Position numbers and translations under genes: made by a program
Notes under the pieces: model-generated
Databases searched by the model: none
What the model saw: only the letters and a program-made list of their open reading frames with translations
What the model was told of the DNA's origin: nothing
Shown here: positions 59,017 to 64,000 of the stretch, in pieces
How the letters are laid out: every line of letters starts with the position of its first letter
How positions within the stretch are numbered: the stretch's first letter is position 1
Assembly (NCBI RefSeq): GCF_000149955.1
Contig: NC_030992.1
Coordinates: forward strand, 2,779,477-2,843,476
Direction of reading: 5' to 3'
Length of the DNA: 64,000 nucleotides
Source: Fusarium oxysporum f. sp. lycopersici 4287
Lineage: Eukaryota > Ascomycota > Sordariomycetes > Hypocreales > Nectriaceae

Positions 59017-59836
59017 ATGACTGGTCGTGGTGGTGGCGGTGGTCGCCGTCTTATGCTGCCTCCCATGTAAGCCTCGAGCTCCCCTCTGCTACGCGATCGC
59101 ATGGTTTCTGGATTTTTGGAGCATTGTGCTAATCGTTATGTAGCAAGTATATCTTCGAGCTTCTTCGAGAAGTAAGTCTTGTCTCTACGTGCGCTACCGA
59201 TCGCTTTTACGCTTGACCGCTGGGTGGACCTCGAAAACACAAATTGCACCGATTCTGCGCCCAACGATGTCGAGATTACAAAAGCCGAACACCTGAATGT
59301 TTCTCACGTGGTGGCTGTTGCTTTATTGTTTCTTGGGACTGCTGTGGTTGAATCGGGTTGGCTGTCGGGCGCGACAGTCTCGAACCCTCGTGATCAGACT
59401 GGAGACAACAATAGCACCCAATTTCCCCACCAGGATCCGAGGATCGGGATAATTTTGTGTTTCGAGGTCCGCGACGGCGGGCTGAAAGAACTCGGAAAGA
59501 TCTTTGGACTTTGCTAACAATCGCAGCACGCCACAGTCAGCATCTGGCTGTACGAACAGCTCTCCATCCGTATTGAGGGCAAGATCAGAGTCAGTACATG
59601 TGGAATCGTGCTGAAGAATGACTACTGACTATTGATAGGGATTCGACGAGTTCATGAACCTAGTCATCGATGAAGCTGTGGAGGTCAAGCAGGTCACTAA
59701 GACTAACGAGAAGGAGACCAGGAGACCTCTTGGTACGTCCCTTAAATCTGCCAATTTTGAAGCCAACTAATACCTCTCAGGTCAAATTATGTTGAAGGGA
59801 GACAACGTCTCATTAATCCAAAACGTCTCGAAATGA
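59017..59836 (+). CDS. SME1: SmE, core spliceosomal snRNP protein
   Basis: Five exons (59017-59066, 59144-59171, 59527-59589, 59639-59732, 59781-59836) give 96 residues. The Sm fold is clear: Sm1 in VSIWLYEQLSIRIEGKIRGF and the DEFMNLVIDEAVEV block, and Sm2 in GQIMLKGDNVSLIQNVS at the C-terminus. The pairs WLYEQ, RIEG, GFDEFMNLV and IMLKGDN are nearly identical to human SmE. The protein joins SmD1, D2, D3, B, F and G in the ring that assembles on U1, U2, U4 and U5 snRNA. The start is glycine-rich (MTGRGGGGGRR), as in some fungal forms. Introns 1, 3 and 4 are short; intron 2 is 355 nt. The 28-nt second exon is easy to miss but restores IKYIFELLRE in frame. Confidence 0.95.
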
Positions 59837-62800
59837 ACAACCTTGTAGCGGAACCTGGACTTGGAGTCGGTGGAAACAAGAGCGAATACCCAAACCCGCC
59901 TGGCCCAATTGATGGCCAACGAGGCACTTTCTAGTCATGGCACTCAGTATCTCATGAGTATGTCGCTGCAAATGGGTTGAATGGCGCGGAGAAAGAAGAC
60001 TTGGCCTGACCATAGAATTGCGTGTCTTGCAAAAAAGACACTTGTGGACCAATAAACATTGTACGCGTTTCATCTTTTTGTCGTGATAAACCTGGTGTCT
60101 TGTAAGGTACTCCGACCTCTTGAATGATGCTAAGGATATGCAGGATTCTTATGGATATCATCTGGTGAACGATGCTAACTGCGCACAAGTTGACTCCCCC
60201 TTATTAACAGCACTTGTTATTTCTCTTAGATATGGAATCCTGGCCGACTTGGTCATGATACAGCATCGACATGTCTACATTCAAAAGGATCCAACAGGGC
60301 TCCAACTTGGATCTATGCGACCTGATGAGACCGCATGTGCTGACAAAACTATGCTGCTTCGAGGGATTGTTGATTGAGATTGTTCATTGGAGCCTGACGA
60401 ATTCCTCGCAGTTTCATCACTCAGCCATAACAAGAGCTCTTAACTCATATGTGTGTCGATTATTCCAATGATCTGACAACTGCGAATGGTAGCTGCTTAT
60501 CCATCGCAACACTTCATAGATCATGTATACCTACATCACCAGCCCTGTCACATTACGATCCCCCACTGACAATTTCCAAACTCGTCCTTCCCTTGCCCCC
60601 CACGGTACGAAGAAGGTCTCACATCATGCATACATGGGCTAGTTATCACACTGTTGGTTCCAAATGAAGATGATGGTGTTAGAGAGTCATGCAACAGTCC
60701 TACGATATCAGCCGTCATCCTTGTTTGGGGAGGGGTAATCTGCGCAGCTTCAGCTTCCCCGCCATTGTCGCATGATGCGAAACCAATAGGATATCGACTC
60801 TGGTGTAAGTGTCAGTTGCGGCTGCATAACAGTTTCGTAAAGTGTGACCAACAGCAAAGAGCGAGGCTTAGGAGCTGGCACACTACATGTCAAAGGTTGT
60901 GGCCTTGGACCCCAATGGAAGGATTCTGGGCGTTTTCAGTTGATGGATGTTCAATCGTAATCTGCCTGACCTGGGCCGCCTTTGTTTCATTAAATTATAC
61001 CTAGAAGAACAAGTCCACCAGATTCATGCAGTTAATTGTGGTCTTTGCTTGCTATCAAGACCTACTACACAGCAATGTACCTTTCAAGCCAGCCCAGTAC
61101 AGCGTCTCACTAATTAATGTCATCAAAGCTACACTGGTGAGGTTATGACTCGGTGCAAAACACACCGCACACCGATCAAGAAGGATGGTACCGCTGTTTA
61201 TTGGACCAGCCATTCAGTTGCATTGACCTCAAACTTTGGCAGAGGATGGTAGTCTAGAAGAAGCCGAAGCTCCTCCTCATGATCAGATGAGGCTTGTCTA
61301 GACCATGTTCTATGCCTCAGTAAGCGCCCTTCCCCTCATATCGACTACCAGATCTTGGCCAGGGGAGTCTGGACCCTGGATATCGGGTTTATGTGAAATG
61401 GTCTCTCGGACATCTTCGCGGGGTCCGCGACAAGCGATCTTTATTACCGTGTGATGCCATGTTCATGTGAGATTAAATTACTTCTCATAAATCAAGAGAA
61501 ATCTCATTGAGCCCATTTGATTAGGGTATTTTTAGAGCCATAGAAGAGCTTATTGAAGATGATTGACGTCTGTGGAATTCCTTAACAATATGCACCCCGG
61601 ATTTTCTTCCCCGCATCTACAGTGGGGAGTGGAGCCCAACTTGGGAAGCCTCACTCTGAAAGCAATATTGCATAGATATTGGGTTATGCGGCACATTGCT
61701 ATTCATGACTTATTCTAGGACTAAAGCAAGCGTCATCATATAGTCTTTGTATCGTGTTAAAATGTGCGGTTGTTGCCGTGAGTCAGCCTAACACCCGTAA
61801 CTCAGCACGGTTGGGGTATAAGATCGAGTTAAGATAATGAAGGCGCGGTGAACTTGGAAACCGACTACTTGGAAAGGACAACGTCTTGGAGACTGATGTT
61901 CGATCTCTGCGTGGACTAGCTAATGTAGTCGCCTCGATTAAATGTATGCTAGTCTCATGATCGTCTGAACTTGGCTTGAGTTGGGCTGACCCTAGGCTTG
62001 CAATCGTGCGAACATTTACGCAAGCATCTAACTTGGCATTGCTCAATCAAGCTTGCCACAAACTGTGGGTGGATATCACCAGTCTTATGCATGCATAGGT
62101 CTGCGAAGGGCATGCTGAATGGCTGATAGTGCTCTCTGCTCGTGGCTCACATGGATGAAAGTGAAGCTGACTTGCCATACCTCTTGTACATGAGGTACAT
62201 GAGGCATAGCAAAGCCCGAGGCCTTATCCTTCGCCTGATATACTACAGTAGGAAGCGTTGAGTTAGTGTCATATATTTCACTCCTTGTGTCGTTAGTTTT
62301 CAAGACCTCTGGCATTGAAGTTGAAGTTGGTGAGGCTCTACAGGCCCATCCGTAACAGTGGATCGCCGCGCTAACTTAACCACTAAAGCGGAAATTCGCG
62401 GCTGGAGCACCACAACTTGAACAAAGTCCAGCACTGTCGTCTACGATCTGTAATAACCTAGAGCCTGGGCTACACGATAGGCGAGCGGGCGTGGAGACTG
62501 GCAACCTTGAAAGAGGAGTCGGGGAACCGGTGTGTGGAGCGTAGCACTCTGGACTTTTTGTTTGGGAACTTAGGGGGTTTATGGATGCACAATGTTGCAA
62601 AGAAGTGTTTTAGTGATGGAAAGCAAGGAGGAGAGTTCCATTTTTCGCTGGGATCGAAAAAAAAGTTGATCCCTGTTTGGTTGGGGCTTATCGAATGTTT
62701 AGGTCATACCAGGGGTTGCTAAGAGACTTGAGCGATTGGCTGTTGAGACGCACGCGACATGCAACGCGAATCCCCTTGCGGATGGTTATGGACAGGGAAT

Positions 62801-64000
62801 CTAGAGGTTGGTTGTTGCTTTTTGTAGTTTTGCTTTTTCTCTGTGACAACCTGGTAAAATATCTTTAACTCTGGCGTTGGTCCGGGGTAGAGAACAAAGG
62901 ATCCTGATGGACAATTCACCGAATTGACGATATTGGCATGGGTTTCAAGATGGCCAACTCCCAAGCTTCCCCTATCCCGATCGATCTTGAGCTAAAACTT
63001 CCTTCGCCATTTGCCATCGTAAAGCTCAAGCAAATTCTCGGCTCCCACCCCTTTCTCGTTAGCTGAATCCTGTGGGCCCAGATGGACTTGGCTACTGGGA
63101 CAAAGAGCAGCAACTAGATCCCAAAGAGGAATAAATCAGCTTCATGGGTTGGAAGATCCCCCAAGGCGGAGTTATCCTTCCAGCCGTTTCTGGTTGTGTT
63201 CGAGCGTTGAGCACTCAAGATTGAGGACGGATCCTATTCCGAAGGTCCCGGGAGGTAGGTACAGTATTTCACTGAGCTTTTGGTTGGTTAGGGCTACCAC
63301 TCGGCGCCGAGGTGAGTGATGAGTCCCAGAAAACGGGAATAATTGCAGGTCGAGACAGGGTTTATTACTCTCGAGTCAAAGGTTACGAGTCAGCGAAAAC
63401 AGATATGTACCCACGAAATATTCTGATAAATCCTTGGCGTGTTGGAATGATTTTCCCCAGGAAGCCTTGGCTCTAGAAGACTTCCTTGAAGAAATGAGCG
63501 ACTGCTGCTTGCTGCAGGTGCCGTGTCATTTTCGCATCCGAGGATGATCCTAGGTTGAATGGCCGTTCTCAACGACCTAGAGCTTGAATGGCTTAGTCTG
63601 GTGCGGGGAGAGTGAAACCTCGTTCGGAAAAGCGGAGCCCGACCACTGAAGTTTGGATCCTGTCCTTAACGCTTCAGGGCCTGTCCAGGGACAAGATGTG
63701 CTACTGGGTCAGCACTCTAGTGGCTCCAGAGGTGTTGACGGCCCGCTGTGAAGCACATTCCACTGAAGTGAACTGGTAATGTACATTCCTCTTGGATTGG
63801 TCCTGTCGGGTTCCGTTCTACTGCCCGGCCTGACCTTGGCCCCGATGGCTGGGCTGGATTTCAATGCTAAGCAGCCCCATCCCAGCCCAGTCCAGCACGC
63901 CCCAAGCATCAGCATCAGCGCGGGGCTTCGCGGCAAATCTCATTCATCAGGGCAGGTCCATTTTTGGGCCCATTCCCCAAGCTTCTTTCCACCTCAGTCT
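59837..64000. other. terminal region without a recognised gene
   Basis: The SmE 3' UTR lies at the left. The longest frames are under 120 codons, on both strands, without familiar motifs. Examples are 60654-61004 on the plus strand and 62085-62315 on the minus strand. Confidence 0.45.

Noticed and set aside
61620..61641. CAGTGGGG start that resembles a mimp terminal inverted repeat
   Set aside because: Only the first eight bases fit, the rest diverges, and I found no inverted partner at a suitable distance.
1..64000. CRISPR arrays, operons, insertion sequences
   Set aside because: The window is eukaryotic nuclear DNA with spliced genes, and no regularly spaced repeats or transposase frames were seen.

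Overview
The window is nuclear DNA of a filamentous ascomycete. I would place it in the Sordariomycetes, most likely Hypocreales and Fusarium-like. The reasons are introns mostly of 47 to 100 nt with GTAAGT/GTATGT donors, CTAAC or CTGAC branch sites and short acceptor tracts; a tRNA-Ala with a 14-nt intron; and typical ascomycete families (ADR1-like C2H2 factor, ATF-like bZIP, HMT1-type ABC half-transporter, monocarboxylate-type MFS carrier, CAP secreted protein). The species is inferred, not proven.

Layout. 0-5.3 kb: tRNA-Ala(UGC), a DAP1/PGRMC-type heme protein (+), and a transferrin-receptor-like inactive M28 peptidase homologue (-) with a PPTY motif. 6.5-9.4 kb: VPS35, the retromer core (-). 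10.1-15.0 kb: a 2EXR/F-box-like hypothetical (-), a GNAT acetyltransferase (+) and an aldo/keto reductase (-). 15.4-19.1 kb: the nucleolar DEAD-box helicase DBP9 (-) and myo-inositol oxygenase (-). 19.1-28.6 kb: a 9.5-kb region with no recognisable gene. 28.6-29.8 kb: ATF/CREB-like bZIP (+). 32.4-36.6 kb: HMT1/ABCB6-like half ABC transporter with ten predicted exons (+). 38.9-41.3 kb: MFS transporter (+) and NUDIX hydrolase (-), converging. 42.3-45.9 kb: ADR1-like transcription factor (-). 45.9-56.0 kb: a second 10-kb region without a recognised gene. 56.0-56.6 kb: secreted or GPI-anchored CAP/PR-1 protein (+). 57.7-57.9 kb: a possible decayed 2EXR fragment (-). 59.0-59.8 kb: spliceosomal SmE (+). 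The last 4.2 kb has no recognised gene.

The genes do not form a cluster or operon. They are mostly housekeeping genes plus a few transporter, regulator and secreted-protein genes. Two neighbouring genes for endosomal sorting, the TRE1/2-like protein and VPS35, both show reading-frame breaks in conserved segments. The two gene deserts each separate a pair of divergent genes of which one encodes a transcription factor, so they may be long regulatory or non-coding-RNA regions. Exon boundaries were read by eye from splice consensus, frame continuity and remembered family alignments. No database search was run.
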